A stretch of DNA of 64,000 nucleotides from CAVSRC01 sp963743015 (GCA_963743015.1 CAVUOD010000014.1:372001-436000); one strand, 5' to 3'; shown: positions 28,858-38,124, counted from the first letter of the stretch. A program made the numbers and translations. The notes: generated from the letters alone by a model not told the origin.

Positions 28858-29768
28858 TATGCTGTCTCCATGTCCAGGTGAGCCATGTGGCTCGGCAATG
28901 TCCGGCCGAGACGGCGCTCGACCTGAACGCTCAGCGCCGACAGCCGCCGGCGATCAATCCCCGTAGCAACGCCCATCTGCTCGGCAGCATAAGCGGCGTC
29001 TTCAGTGGCGATGTTCCCCGATGCTTTAGGAATGAACGGGCAGCCTCCGACGCCCCCCAGAGCGGCGTCGAATATGCGGACGCCGGCCGCCAGCCCGGCG
29101 ATCAGATTCGCGATGCCCAGGCCACGCGTGTCGTGGAGATGCAGCGACAAGCCGATTGCGTCGTCGACCGCCGCCCGCACCCGCGAAATCAGATCACCAA
29201 CCGACCTCGGATTTGCCATTCCGGCGGTGTCGGCAAGATTAATCTCCTGGACCCCCGCCTCGCTGTACTGACGAGCGATATCGACAACCAGCCCCGCCGC
29301 GATTTTGCCCTCGAACGGGGAACCGAATGCGCATTGAATTCCCGCCCGCACATCAATCCCTGCGCTGCGCGCGCGCGCAACCATGTCACGAATGCGAGGA
29401 ACTGCTTCCTCGATTGTCTGGTTCAAGTTTCTCCGGCTGTGCTCGGGACTTGCGGAGACCGACATACTCAGATGGCGGGCCCTCGCCGCAACGGCCCGCT
29501 CCACGCCCTTCATGTTCAGAACGAGAGCGCTGTAGACCACGCCCGGCCGCTCTCCCAATTCTGCCAGCACCTCGTCCGTGTCGGCCATCCGAGGCACCCG
29601 TCCCGGATGGACGAAGGATCCAACCTGAATCCGTCGCACGCCGCAGTCGCCGAGCGCACGCGCAATCGCCACCTTTTCCTCGACAGAAAACTTGGCTTTC
29701 TCGTTCTGCAGCCCATCCCGCAGAAACTCGTCCTCTATCAGCAATCCTCGCTGAGGTTCAGAAAGCAT
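28857..29768 (-). CDS. HMG-CoA lyase-like aldolase (DRE-TIM family)
   Basis: The 303-residue TIM barrel has EFLRDGLQNEK near the start (catalytic Arg17 and metal Asp18), HLHDTRGLG with the metal histidines (about 210 and 212), and GGVGGCPF with Cys243 at the HMG-CoA lyase cysteine position, followed by ASGNIATED. It likely cleaves a 3-hydroxy-3-alkyl acyl-CoA or related ester to a 2-oxo or 3-oxo acid plus acetyl-CoA. Starts at ATG 29768 or TTG 29780. It is the first gene of the unit HMGL, cupin, aldehyde dehydrogenase, TPP enzyme, AroQ-like. Confidence 0.88.
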   Translation of the reverse strand: MLSEPQRGLLIEDEFLRDGLQNEKAKFSVEEKVAIARALGDCGVRRIQVGSFVHPGRVPRMADTDEVLAELGERPGVVYSALVLNMKGVERAVAARARHLSMSVSASPEHSRRNLNQTIEEAVPRIRDMVARARSAGIDVRAGIQCAFGSPFEGKIAAGLVVDIARQYSEAGVQEINLADTAGMANPRSVGDLISRVRAAVDDAIGLSLHLHDTRGLGIANLIAGLAAGVRIFDAALGGVGGCPFIPKASGNIATEDAAYAAEQMGVATGIDRRRLSALSVQVERRLGRTLPSHMAHLDMETA

Positions 29769-29789
29769 GGCGGCCGCCAAATATCATGA

Positions 29790-29835
29790 ACGAACTCTTT
29801 CGTACATTATAGTCCTGCAAATGTGGGGCGGTCAA
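29790..29835 (-). promoter_or_regulatory. Promoter and operator of the HMG-CoA-lyase-like operon
   Basis: On the minus strand a TTGACC -35 box (29830-29835) and a perfect TATAAT -10 box (29806-29811) are separated by 18 bp. Directly downstream, over the expected start point, lies ACGAA-AGAG-TTCGT (29790-29803), an inverted repeat that recurs before the transporter operon. The layout is that of a repressed promoter. Confidence 0.75.
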
Positions 29836-30151
29836 CAACAACCATGATCCCTACTCGTCTTCTCCCAGGCAACTCGGTCGATGCGACCGAGCAAGGACGG
29901 AAATGTTGTGGCCCACCACCACGGCCGGCGCCGCGCCGCCCCACCAGGTCACGCTTGTGCCCGGTGCCCATCGAAAATGCGCGTTGCGTATCGGTTCCGG
30001 TATGCCTTCAAGGCCTCGGAACGATCGAGACAGCGCGATCGTCGGTCCGTGGCCGCGCCCGTCGCACGCGGGAAGGCTCTCTCGAATGCCACGCCGCCGT
30101 CGAGGTCCCGCAGGTGCCACAGATCCGAAAGGCGAGATCTACGCCGGGGCT
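29836..30151. other. Intergenic stretch downstream of the AroE-like gene
   Basis: About 315 bp between the promoter of the HMG-CoA-lyase-like operon and the stop of the AroE-like gene. A minus-strand frame of 89 codons (29851-30120) is present but has no recognised similarity and may be chance. No terminator hairpin with a T-run was seen. Confidence 0.35.
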
Positions 30152-31069
30152 CTATGTTGTTGGCGCTTTCCAGGCCACGAACGCGGCCCGCATCGTCGCG
30201 ACGTCGGCAGCAACGCCGGCGAAATGCTCAAACGCCCGCACGGCCTGAAATACAGCCATGCCCTCGCCGCACATGGTGCGGCAACCTAATTGCCGTGCGG
30301 CACGCAAAAGCGCCGTCTCGATCGGGAAATAGACAATGTCGGCGACCCACATCGACTGGCGGAGCATCGCGACTTCGATCGGCAGACCCGGTCGGCCAAC
30401 CATGCCGATTGGTGTGGCATTCACGATGCCATCCACGAGCGTAGCGATAGCCGCGACGTCGTTTGCGATGGCGGCGCGCCCGCCGCCGTAACGTACTGCT
30501 AGCCGCTCAACTAATCGTCGCGCGCGTCCCGTGTCAGGATCGCTGACCAGCAGGCGATCGACGCCGATATCGAGCAGCGCGTGCGCCACGGCTGCACCCG
30601 CACCGCCAGCACCCAGGAGGAGAACGCGATCGCGGGTTGCGTCGCCCAGTTCCTGAAGGAATGCTTCCTTGAAACCCCAAACGTCGGTGTTGTGACCGGA
30701 ACGCCTGCCGGCAGCCAGCACGACCGTGTTTACCGAGCCGATCGCCTCGGCGTTGTCGGACAATGCGCGCAGGTGACCAAGAATCTCCTGCTTGTAGGGA
30801 TGGGTGATGTTGAGCCCCGAATATCCCTCCTCCTCGGCCCTATCGACGAGTTCCCCCAATGGCGGCGGGTTCGGCCCCATGTCTGCCACATCGAGCAGGC
30901 GATACGCGTAGTCGATGCCGAGCTTGCGCGCCTGCGCCTCATGCATCGCGGGCGATCGGGAGAGCTGAATGCCGTTCCCGATCAGCCCGACCAGTACGGA
31001 ACGGCGAGACAGACGTTCACCCGCTACGGCGGCCTTGTTGCTGACATCCGATTCAGCCCTTGAGGCCAC
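30152..31069 (-). CDS. Shikimate/quinate dehydrogenase-like protein (AroE family)
   Basis: This protein of about 305 residues has the substrate domain motifs QLSRSPAMHE and NITHPYKQ with the catalytic Lys, then NTDVWGF with the catalytic Asp. The NAD(P) domain glycine motif is LGAGGAGAAVAHAL. The catalytic pair is intact, unlike in the AroQ homologue of the same cluster. Placement in a catabolic cluster, with a His in NITHPYK as in quinate/shikimate dehydrogenases, suggests oxidation of an imported ring hydroxy acid rather than aromatic biosynthesis. The GTG at 31069 is the most plausible start. It is divergent from the transporter operon. Confidence 0.87.
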   Translation of the reverse strand: MASRAESDVSNKAAVAGERLSRRSVLVGLIGNGIQLSRSPAMHEAQARKLGIDYAYRLLDVADMGPNPPPLGELVDRAEEEGYSGLNITHPYKQEILGHLRALSDNAEAIGSVNTVVLAAGRRSGHNTDVWGFKEAFLQELGDATRDRVLLLGAGGAGAAVAHALLDIGVDRLLVSDPDTGRARRLVERLAVRYGGGRAAIANDVAAIATLVDGIVNATPIGMVGRPGLPIEVAMLRQSMWVADIVYFPIETALLRAARQLGCRTMCGEGMAVFQAVRAFEHFAGVAADVATMRAAFVAWKAPTT

Positions 31070-31345
31070 TGATCCACACCCCAAATGATGCACGGCGCAT
31101 CTCATTGCTCTTCTCAAGAAGCCTGTACCATCCAGTTCGAACAGTCAACAAGTCTCGCTCGAAGGGCCAATTCTGGTCGGACGATTGGCCTTATTGACGA
31201 GCGCGGACTGACCTGGAACGGCTGGAGCAGAAACCCGGTTGGCGTGAAGGGCGGGCACCGACGAGATTGCATAGACCTCTGCATTTCGAAAGCACGTGCA
31301 AGCAGCCCATAGATCGGCTCTGTCGAAAATGCATGTTAGCGCCAG

Positions 31346-31374
31346 TTGACATGTACGAAATAGTTCGTTTCACT
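31346..31374 (+). promoter_or_regulatory. Promoter and operator of the cluster C transporter operon
   Basis: A consensus TTGACA -35 box (31346-31351) is followed within the spacer by ACGAA-ATAG-TTCGT (31355-31368), the same inverted repeat seen at 29790-29803. The -10 element is weak (TTCACT at 31369-31374 is the best fit at 17 bp). A repressor bound here would block RNA polymerase. The binding-protein gene starts 80 bp downstream. Confidence 0.7.
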
Positions 31375-31453
31375 CTAAGCGCATCGTGGGAGAGGAGCGG
31401 CGACCCAACCGGTGGGTGCGTCCGTTGGAATTAAGTTCAGGTGGGAGGAAACA

Positions 31454-32515
31454 ATGAAATTTGGGAAATATTTGGCTCTTGGCCTCGCCGGAGCGCTGGC
31501 TTTGGGTGCCTCGGCGGCGACGTCCATGGCGGCGTCCAAGGGCAAAATCGTTGTGTTCATCATTTCGAGCACAAACCCATATGTTGGCCAATGGGAGAAG
31601 GGCGCGACGGAAAAAGCCAAGGAGTTGGGCTACGAGGTCAAATTCATCGAGAACAACTTCAACCAAACGGAGCAGGACAGCCAGGTTCAGCAGCAGATCG
31701 CTTCTGGTGAAAAGGTTGCGGGATATGTGTGGTGGCCCTTCCAGAACGCGGCCGGTGTGGCCTCGTTGCGGGCGCTCAAGCAGACCGGTGCTCCGGTGAT
31801 CCTGACCAATCAGTTTCCGATCAAGGGAACCGAGAAATTCTGGACGGCTTACGCTGGTGCGAACGATTTCCTGAGCGGCAAGACCGCGGCCGAGATGCTG
31901 CTCGACACCTGCGCCAAGTCGACCACCGTCAAGTGCGACAAGGGCTTCATTATCCGCTTTCCGGCCGGCTACTCTGCCGGTACCGACCGCGTCAACGGAT
32001 TTGAGAGCGTTGCCAAAGGCAAGCTTACCACCGTTGCCGTCGTTCCTTCCGGAGGGTTCATGGAAGATGACGGCTACAAGGTCGCGTCCCAGATCATCCC
32101 GGCTCACAAGGACGGCTTGACCTGGATTTACACCGAGAATGATTCCATGGCCGGCGCTTCGGCGCAGGCTCTTCGCGAGAACGGCCTGACGCCTGGCAAA
32201 GACGTCTACGTCGTTGGCGGCACGTGTCACGGAGATCCGACGCACGTGATCAACGGGGACCTCATCGGCACCGCGATCCAATCCGGATACTTCGAGGGCT
32301 GGCTCGCCGTGCAGACGCTCGCGAAATTCAACCGCGACGGCAAGGTCAAGGACGGCGAGATGTTTTATCCCGATAACCCTGATGCTCCGCCGTCCGACGA
32401 TGGCCTGGCCTATCGCTTCAACTACATTCCGAACCCGCCGGTGGCCAATACGCAGCTCGCCCACGACACCACGAAGATGTGGGGCAAGACGCTCGCGCAA
32501 CTCTGCGAGTTCTAA
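31454..32515 (+). CDS. CUT2-type periplasmic solute-binding protein (cluster C)
   Basis: This 353-residue binding protein has a signal peptide (MKFGKYLALGLAGALALG.., cut around SMAAS) and the Peripla_BP_4 opening IVVFIISSTNPYVGQWEKGA. The ATG at 31454 is preceded by GGGAGGA. It should capture the substrate metabolised by the cluster C enzymes. A hairpin follows the stop codon. Confidence 0.9.
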   Translation: MKFGKYLALGLAGALALGASAATSMAASKGKIVVFIISSTNPYVGQWEKGATEKAKELGYEVKFIENNFNQTEQDSQVQQQIASGEKVAGYVWWPFQNAAGVASLRALKQTGAPVILTNQFPIKGTEKFWTAYAGANDFLSGKTAAEMLLDTCAKSTTVKCDKGFIIRFPAGYSAGTDRVNGFESVAKGKLTTVAVVPSGGFMEDDGYKVASQIIPAHKDGLTWIYTENDSMAGASAQALRENGLTPGKDVYVVGGTCHGDPTHVINGDLIGTAIQSGYFEGWLAVQTLAKFNRDGKVKDGEMFYPDNPDAPPSDDGLAYRFNYIPNPPVANTQLAHDTTKMWGKTLAQLCEF

Positions 32516-32547
32516 TTGCGGCGCATTGCCGTTATCCTGAGCAAGGC

Positions 32548-32572
32548 GCGGCGCGGAGATCTTCTGCGCCGC
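32548..32572 (+). other. Intercistronic hairpin after solute-binding-protein gene (cluster C)
   Basis: GCGGCGC pairs with GCGCCGC. The stem can extend inward with two G-U pairs to 11 bp around an ATC loop. It lies between the binding-protein and ATPase genes, the same place as in the other importers of this window. Confidence 0.55.
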
Positions 32573-32604
32573 CACCCGCTTCAATCACGCGAGGCACCCC
32601 GTCG

Positions 32605-34098
32605 ATGCTCCGTATGAACAGCATCGCCAAGCGATACGGCCCTACGGTTGCTTTGGATGGCGTGGATTTCTCGGTGGAACCCGGGGAGGTTATGGCGCTC
32701 CTGGGGGAGAACGGTGCGGGCAAGAGCACCTTGGTGAAGATCCTTGCCGGCCTCGAGGTGCCCGACAGCGGCGAGATCAAGATCGACGGTCGTTCAGTTC
32801 ACTTCCATTCGCCGTCGCAGGCGCACGCCGCCGGCATCGCCTATGTCGCCCAGGAGCTCAGTATCGTCGACGACCTGTCCGTTGCCGAAAACGTCTTTCT
32901 TGGTGATGCGGCAGCAGGGCTGCTTCGCCGGCCGGCCCGACTTGCACGGATGGCGCGCCCGTTTCTTGATCAGCTTGGGCTGGGCAGCATCGACCCCCTG
33001 GCGCGCGCTGGCCCCTTGTCGGTCGCGGAGCGCCAGCTCGTCGAGATTGCGCGGCTGTTGTCGCGACGCGCCCGCATAGCCATTCTTGACGAGCCGACCG
33101 CTGCACTGTCGGACGCCGAGATCGAGCGCGTGGAGGCAGCGGTACGGACGCTTTCCCGCGAGGGATGCGCAGTCATCTATGTAACTCATCGCCTGCCCGA
33201 GGTCTTCCGGCTCAGCCAGCGTGTCACCATCCTGCGCAACGGCCGAAGCTTTGCCGGCATGGCGACTGCCGAACTGGACGTCGATACCTTGATCGAGCAC
33301 ATGCTCGGCCGCCGGCTCGACCAGATGTTTCCCGACAGGCGTCCATCTTTGCCCGATCGCGAGATTCTGGCTGCCGAAGATTGCCTGGCACCGGGACTAA
33401 ACGTGCCGGTGACGTTAGCCGTGCGTCAGGGCGAAATCCTCGGGCTGGCAGGACAAGTCGGCAGCGGCGCCAATTCGTTTGTCCGCATGCTGGCAGGCGT
33501 CGTGCCCATGACACAGGGCAGGATATCGCTGAACGGCGAGCCTTACACCGTGCGTGGAATTCGGCAGAACATCGCGCAAGGTATCGCCTATTGCTCCGAC
33601 GACCGCAAACGCGACGGCATCTTCGCCGATCGGGCAATCTTCGAGAATCTTTCCGCGCCGTCTTTGCAGCGCATCACCCGCTTGGGCGTCATTGATGCGG
33701 AACGTGAGCTTGCACTGGCAAACAGAATCGCCATGCGTTTCGAAATCGATCCGGAACGTATTCCGCGCCCGGCCGGTCGGCTAAGTGGCGGTAACCAGCA
33801 GAAGGTGGCGCTGGGCAAGTGGATTGGAGTTGAGCCGAGGCTGCTGCTCGTCGAAGAACCGACGCGTGGCGTCGATGTCGGCGCGCGCGCCGAAATCTAC
33901 CAACACCTGCGCGCGCTCGCCGACGGCGGACTGACGATCGTGTTCGCGTCCTCCGACTCGCAGGAGGTTCACGGACTCGCCGATCGCGTGGCCACATTCT
34001 ACAAGGGCCGTCTCATCCGCGTTGCAGATGCCCGGCTGCTGACAGTCGAGGAGATCACCCGCGACGTGACTCACCCGATCACGGAGCATGCAGCGTGA
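32605..34098 (+). CDS. CUT2-type ABC transporter double ATPase (cluster C)
   Basis: This 497-residue fused double ATPase of RbsA/XylG type has Walker A GENGAGKST and Walker B IAILDEPTA in domain 1. Domain 2 has the usual degenerate Walker A (GLAGQVGSG), signature LSGGNQQKV and LLLVEEPTRGVDVG. The ATG at 32605 gives a normal N-terminus (MLRMNSIAKRYGPTVALDGV). It overlaps the next permease start by GTGA, so it is in one operon with both permeases. Confidence 0.92.
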   Translation: MLRMNSIAKRYGPTVALDGVDFSVEPGEVMALLGENGAGKSTLVKILAGLEVPDSGEIKIDGRSVHFHSPSQAHAAGIAYVAQELSIVDDLSVAENVFLGDAAAGLLRRPARLARMARPFLDQLGLGSIDPLARAGPLSVAERQLVEIARLLSRRARIAILDEPTAALSDAEIERVEAAVRTLSREGCAVIYVTHRLPEVFRLSQRVTILRNGRSFAGMATAELDVDTLIEHMLGRRLDQMFPDRRPSLPDREILAAEDCLAPGLNVPVTLAVRQGEILGLAGQVGSGANSFVRMLAGVVPMTQGRISLNGEPYTVRGIRQNIAQGIAYCSDDRKRDGIFADRAIFENLSAPSLQRITRLGVIDAERELALANRIAMRFEIDPERIPRPAGRLSGGNQQKVALGKWIGVEPRLLLVEEPTRGVDVGARAEIYQHLRALADGGLTIVFASSDSQEVHGLADRVATFYKGRLIRVADARLLTVEEITRDVTHPITEHAA

Positions 34099-35063
34099 CT
34101 GTTTCTCCCACCGCTGCAAATATCAGCCTGCGCCAGTCTGAACGGATGCGTTGGGTGGCGGTCGCGGCCGGCATCGCAGTCGTTCTCGCCGTGGCTGGCC
34201 TGACGACACATGCGTTCTTCACGTTCGACAACATGCTGGTCATTGTGCGTGCAGCGTCGATCACCGGCATCGTCGCGATAGGCATGAGTTTCGTCACGAT
34301 TTCGGGCAACCTCTTTGCGCTTTCCGCCGGTCCGATGGCCGCGCTTTTCGGCATCGTCTTTGCGTTGGTACTCAAGAGCGGTTCCGGAGTTCTCGTCGCT
34401 ATCCTGGTCACGCTGGTCGTTGCTATTGTTGCGGGTCTGCTCCAGGGCCTCGTCATCAATATCATTCGGAATCCGATCATCACCACGATAGCCTATGGAG
34501 CGGTGTTCACCGGTATCGCGGCCCTTCTGAGCGGCAATACGCTCATTCGTGTCCACGATACGACATCGCTTTGGTTCGGGACCGCGCGTCCGCTCGGCGT
34601 GCCGACGCAGAGCTGGGCGTTCGTGCTCCTTGCCTTCGTGGCCTGGTTTCTGACGACGAAGACGCGTCTCGGCCGGCTGATGGTGCTCTCCGGCGCCAAC
34701 CGCGCCGCCGCAGTTGCCAGCGGGCTGCGCGTCAATGTGGCCACCAATACTGCAATGATTCTTTTTTCTCTCGGCGCCGCCGTGATCTCGATATTCGGCG
34801 TGGCGCAGTTTACGCTCGCCAAGGCGGACCAGTACGCCGGCCTCGACATCAACAGTATCGCATCGGTGCTCGTTGGCGGCATTGCACTTCGCGGCGGCAG
34901 GGGAACACCCGTGCGGGCGGCTCTCGGTGCAGTACTGATCGCGGTGTTGCAGAATTTCATGCTGTTGCGCGGCTGGTCAGCCGGTGTGCGGCTCGCCGTT
35001 GTCGGACTCGTCGTGGTTCTTGCCACAGCAGGCTTTCACCTTCTTCAACAGAGGCTGCGCTGA
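34095..35063 (+). CDS. CUT2-type ABC transporter permease 1 (cluster C)
   Basis: This 322-residue permease has 8-10 hydrophobic spans and the RbsC-like blocks TGIVAIGMSFVTISGNLFALS and LMVLSGANRAAAVASGL. GTG start overlapping the ATPase stop. It forms the channel with the following permease. The classical GGxDLS motif after span 2 is changed to SGNLFALS, whereas permease 2 keeps it. Confidence 0.9.
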   Translation: MTVSPTAANISLRQSERMRWVAVAAGIAVVLAVAGLTTHAFFTFDNMLVIVRAASITGIVAIGMSFVTISGNLFALSAGPMAALFGIVFALVLKSGSGVLVAILVTLVVAIVAGLLQGLVINIIRNPIITTIAYGAVFTGIAALLSGNTLIRVHDTTSLWFGTARPLGVPTQSWAFVLLAFVAWFLTTKTRLGRLMVLSGANRAAAVASGLRVNVATNTAMILFSLGAAVISIFGVAQFTLAKADQYAGLDINSIASVLVGGIALRGGRGTPVRAALGAVLIAVLQNFMLLRGWSAGVRLAVVGLVVVLATAGFHLLQQRLR

Positions 35064-36040
35064 TGAGGCCATGGCTTCGGACTGAAGCGCTCGCAAGAGC
35101 AGCGCTCGTGGCGATTCTCTATCTGGCGTTCGCTTCGCAGCTTCCGGCGTACTTCACGGCACGGGGGGGCGCAGCTCTCCTGGACGGTGCGGTGCTCACC
35201 GGGTTGGTGGCTGCTGGCGTGGGCCTGACAATGATCGCCGGTGAGATGGATCTGTCTGTCGGCTCGATGGCCGCCTTGGCCGGTGTGGTGACCATCGAGC
35301 TGATTGGCCTCGGCGTCGGCCTGGTTCCGGCCCTTCTCATTGTGGTAGCCGCGGCATCGGTCGTGGGAGCCCTGCAAGGCTACGCAATCCATCGTCTCGG
35401 GATCAGTTCACTCATATTCACCATCGGCACGCTTATCGGCCTGCGCGGCGTGGCCTTGATTGCGGCCAATGAGACGACACAAACGCTGGCCATCGAAGCG
35501 CTGTCCCTGTCGGACGACGTGAGTGCGCGCTGGCTCGTCTTTTCGCCGCTCAACGTCATTCTTTTTGCGGTCTATCTCGCGATCGGATTCTTCGCCTCGC
35601 GGACTCTGTGGGGGCGCGAGATCTATGCAATTGGCGGCGGCCGCAATGAAGCACGCGCTGCTGGCGTTCCCATAGGCAGGCCTATTGTCGTTGCTTTCGC
35701 GATCTCCGCGGCATTGGCTGCTCTGGGCGGCGGTCTGCTCTCTGTGCGTTCGGGTGGCGCCACGCCGCTCGGCTACGAAGCCGTGCTGCTTGAGGCGGTC
35801 GCCGCCTGTCTCATCGGCGGAATCGCGCTCCAGGGCGGCCGTGGCGATTTTTTCGGAGTGCTCGCTGGGCTTTTCACCTTGCGACTGGTCATCAGCGGTC
35901 TCGCCAATTTCGGTGCTCCGTTCTGGGCGCAGAACCTAGCGGCTGGTCTTCTGCTTATATTCGTTATCGCCGTCGAGACGCTCTCACGCGCCCTTCTGCA
36001 GCGTCGTACGGCGGATCTCGCCGCACGGAGGGCAGGCTGA
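35063..36040 (+). CDS. CUT2-type ABC transporter permease 2 (cluster C)
   Basis: This 325-residue permease has the family motif IAGEMDLSVGSMAALAGV and YAIGGGRNEARAAGV. Its ATG shares the A of the preceding TGA stop. With permease 1 it makes a heterodimeric channel like that of cluster A. The longer frame running through permease 1 is a shadow. Confidence 0.9.
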   Translation: MRPWLRTEALARAALVAILYLAFASQLPAYFTARGGAALLDGAVLTGLVAAGVGLTMIAGEMDLSVGSMAALAGVVTIELIGLGVGLVPALLIVVAAASVVGALQGYAIHRLGISSLIFTIGTLIGLRGVALIAANETTQTLAIEALSLSDDVSARWLVFSPLNVILFAVYLAIGFFASRTLWGREIYAIGGGRNEARAAGVPIGRPIVVAFAISAALAALGGGLLSVRSGGATPLGYEAVLLEAVAACLIGGIALQGGRGDFFGVLAGLFTLRLVISGLANFGAPFWAQNLAAGLLLIFVIAVETLSRALLQRRTADLAARRAG

Positions 36041-36041
36041 C

Positions 36042-36989
36042 ATGGTCCGGCGCAAAGACGATCCAACCGAAGCGCTCAACAATCCCGCTCTCGGACGCGA
36101 TTGGTTCCCGTCTCCATGGGGACCAGACGATCAGCGGGGGAATGCCAACCTCCTCGGTCCGGAAAAGGTGCTCGCGGCGATCAGATTGGTCCGTGACGGT
36201 CTCGTCGTCCCTCTCGGTTTTCCATATTCGGACGCCATGCCCCTCTCGCCCGGCCGTACCTTCGACCTTCGCATGCCGGGCGGCCCGACTGGTGGCCCGG
36301 TTGGCGAAAGATCTCAGGCGGTCTGGAACGACGACTTCGTTGTTACCGAGATTGGGCAGATCGGCACTCACATGGACGCGCTTGGCCATGCAGGCTGCGC
36401 GTGCGGCCAGCGATCTGCGCTCTTCTACAATGGCAAGACGATCGGGGAGGTCTGGTCGCCCTATGGTCTGAAGCAGCTCGGTATCGAAAATGCCCCGATC
36501 TTTTTTGTGCGCGGCATTCTCTTGGACGTTCAAGGATTTGCCGGCCGACCGCTCGACCCGGGCGAGGCCATCACCGCCGATATGCTTCGGGAATGCATTG
36601 CGGCGCAGGACATGACCGACCCATTGATTTCACCTGGCGAGGTCGTCCTCATCCGCACCGGCCATGGCTCGCGTTTCTTCAGCGATGCTGAGCACTGGTA
36701 TGATGGCGCTCCGGGAATCGACCTCAGCGCCGCCGAGTTTCTGTCGGCTTATCGTCCTTCGGTCGTCGGTGCGGACAACTTCGCCGTCGAAGTCATTCCG
36801 GCGGCAGAACCGGGTTTGGCGTTGCCGTGCCACCAGCATCTCATTATGCGTCACGGCATATACCTGCATGAAGGCATGAATTTGGACGGGCTTGCAGAAC
36901 ACCGGCGGCATGAGTTTGCATACGTGTTTTCTCCGCTGCCGATTGTCGGTGCCACGGGCTCGCCCGGCATGCCGTTCGCTATCCTCTAG
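36042..36989 (+). CDS. Cyclase-family metal hydrolase (KynB/isatin-hydrolase-like)
   Basis: The 315-residue protein is of the putative cyclase family. The metal motif appears as GTHMDALGH (family HxDxxxH) and the C-terminal conserved part as CHQHLIMRHGIYLHEGMNLDGLAE. Characterised members hydrolyse a cyclic amide or ester, or an arylformamide. It starts one base after the permease 2 stop, so the hydrolase is expressed with the importer and probably acts early on the imported molecule. Confidence 0.87.
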   Translation: MVRRKDDPTEALNNPALGRDWFPSPWGPDDQRGNANLLGPEKVLAAIRLVRDGLVVPLGFPYSDAMPLSPGRTFDLRMPGGPTGGPVGERSQAVWNDDFVVTEIGQIGTHMDALGHAGCACGQRSALFYNGKTIGEVWSPYGLKQLGIENAPIFFVRGILLDVQGFAGRPLDPGEAITADMLRECIAAQDMTDPLISPGEVVLIRTGHGSRFFSDAEHWYDGAPGIDLSAAEFLSAYRPSVVGADNFAVEVIPAAEPGLALPCHQHLIMRHGIYLHEGMNLDGLAEHRRHEFAYVFSPLPIVGATGSPGMPFAIL

Positions 36990-37129
36990 CAGTCGTTGTC
37001 CGTCTGCGGTCGTTAGGACTTTGATGTTGCGGGCCCCTATTGCCGGCAGTAGCCCCTGGAGACGCCAGGAGGACTGGCAAATCGCCAATGCATTGGATGC
37101 ACCGGATCGAGCAGTGCCGCTCCGATGTG

Positions 37130-38124
37130 TCAGCTGCTCACGATCTTCGTGTCTGCCTGCGGGTAGCGGAATTTGGTGTCGGTCAGACTGGCGGCGTCGG
37201 ACAGCTCCGCGGCGAGAAGCTGGGCCGGCAGGATGTCTAGGATGCCACGGGCGATCCGGCTCTCCTGCGCCGGGATGCGCATCACGGTCAGGTAGTCGCC
37301 GTCGCCGATGTCGTCGTTGGCGGTAAGCAGAAAGACGGGACAGCCGACGCTATCGAACTGCCGGGCGATCTCCAGCTCACGCCCATCCCCGAAAATCACG
37401 ACGCCGGTGTTGCGGTCCATCGATTCCATCGGGCCGTGCAGGTAATGGCGGGTGTCGTAGCCGGAGGCCGGGATGCGGGCGGCTTCGCGCAGCAGGAGCG
37501 AGGCTTCGTCAGCCGTGCCGAACGAGGCGTAAGCGCCGACGCAATCGATCGCCCGGCGGTTCTCGAAGGTCTTGCGCAGGCGCGGCATCTTCTCGGCGGC
37601 ACGATCGAGGATTTCCCTGGCGAGGCCCGGGATCGCGTCCCAGACGGTCGCCGTTGGCCCGCACAGCCGTTCGCAAATGAGGCCGGCAACCGCCAGCGCG
37701 CCCGTATAGGCGGTGCTCGACGGCGTCGCATCCTCTCCATTCTGCAACAGGACATGTGCATCCGCGCCGCGCGCGATCGGGCTGGCGGCGTCCTTGGTGA
37801 CGGCGAGCCTGGGGAGGTTCGGATGGGCCGCAAGGGACTGCGCCACCTCGGCGCTCGTCCCGCGGTGGGAGAAGGCCAGAATGCAGTCCGCCATGTCACC
37901 GCCGTCGATGAGGTCGACGGAACGCACCGGAAACGTGCGCCGTCCACGGCGCACGAACTCCGAGGCAACGACGACGCCTGCGGCATAGCTGGCGCCGATG
38001 CCAGTCACTGCGAGCAGGCCCTTCTCGAAGGCGGAGAGGTCGGTGCCGGCGATCTCGGCCCTGGCTGTGGTCAGGCAATCAGCGAGGGCTTCCGGCTGGC
38101 GGGCGATTTGGGAGCGATTTTCAT
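37130..38124 (-). CDS. SIS-domain sugar isomerase/deaminase-like protein, possible frameshift at codon 2
   Basis: The main open frame (37130-38008) encodes two SIS domains: MTGIGASYAAG at the N-side phosphate loop, AFSHRGTSAEVA, and later HYLHGPMESMDRNTGVV. Family members start further upstream with an EIxxQPE segment. Here the sequence ENRSQIARQPEALADCL is present in frame up to 38121, but the only ATG (38122-38124) is one base out. A single G after that ATG would restore a full protein of about 331 residues. The gene follows the kinase and probably isomerises or deaminates an amino-sugar phosphate. Confidence 0.75.

Noticed and set aside
29851..30120. Minus-strand frame of 89 codons in the gap after the AroE-like gene
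   Set aside because: No recognisable motif, no ribosome site, and composition like chance frames.
24678..31069. AroQ- and AroE-like genes as part of the shikimate biosynthesis pathway
   Set aside because: They sit in a regulated catabolic cluster with an importer, and the AroQ homologue lacks key active-site residues, so a housekeeping role is unlikely.
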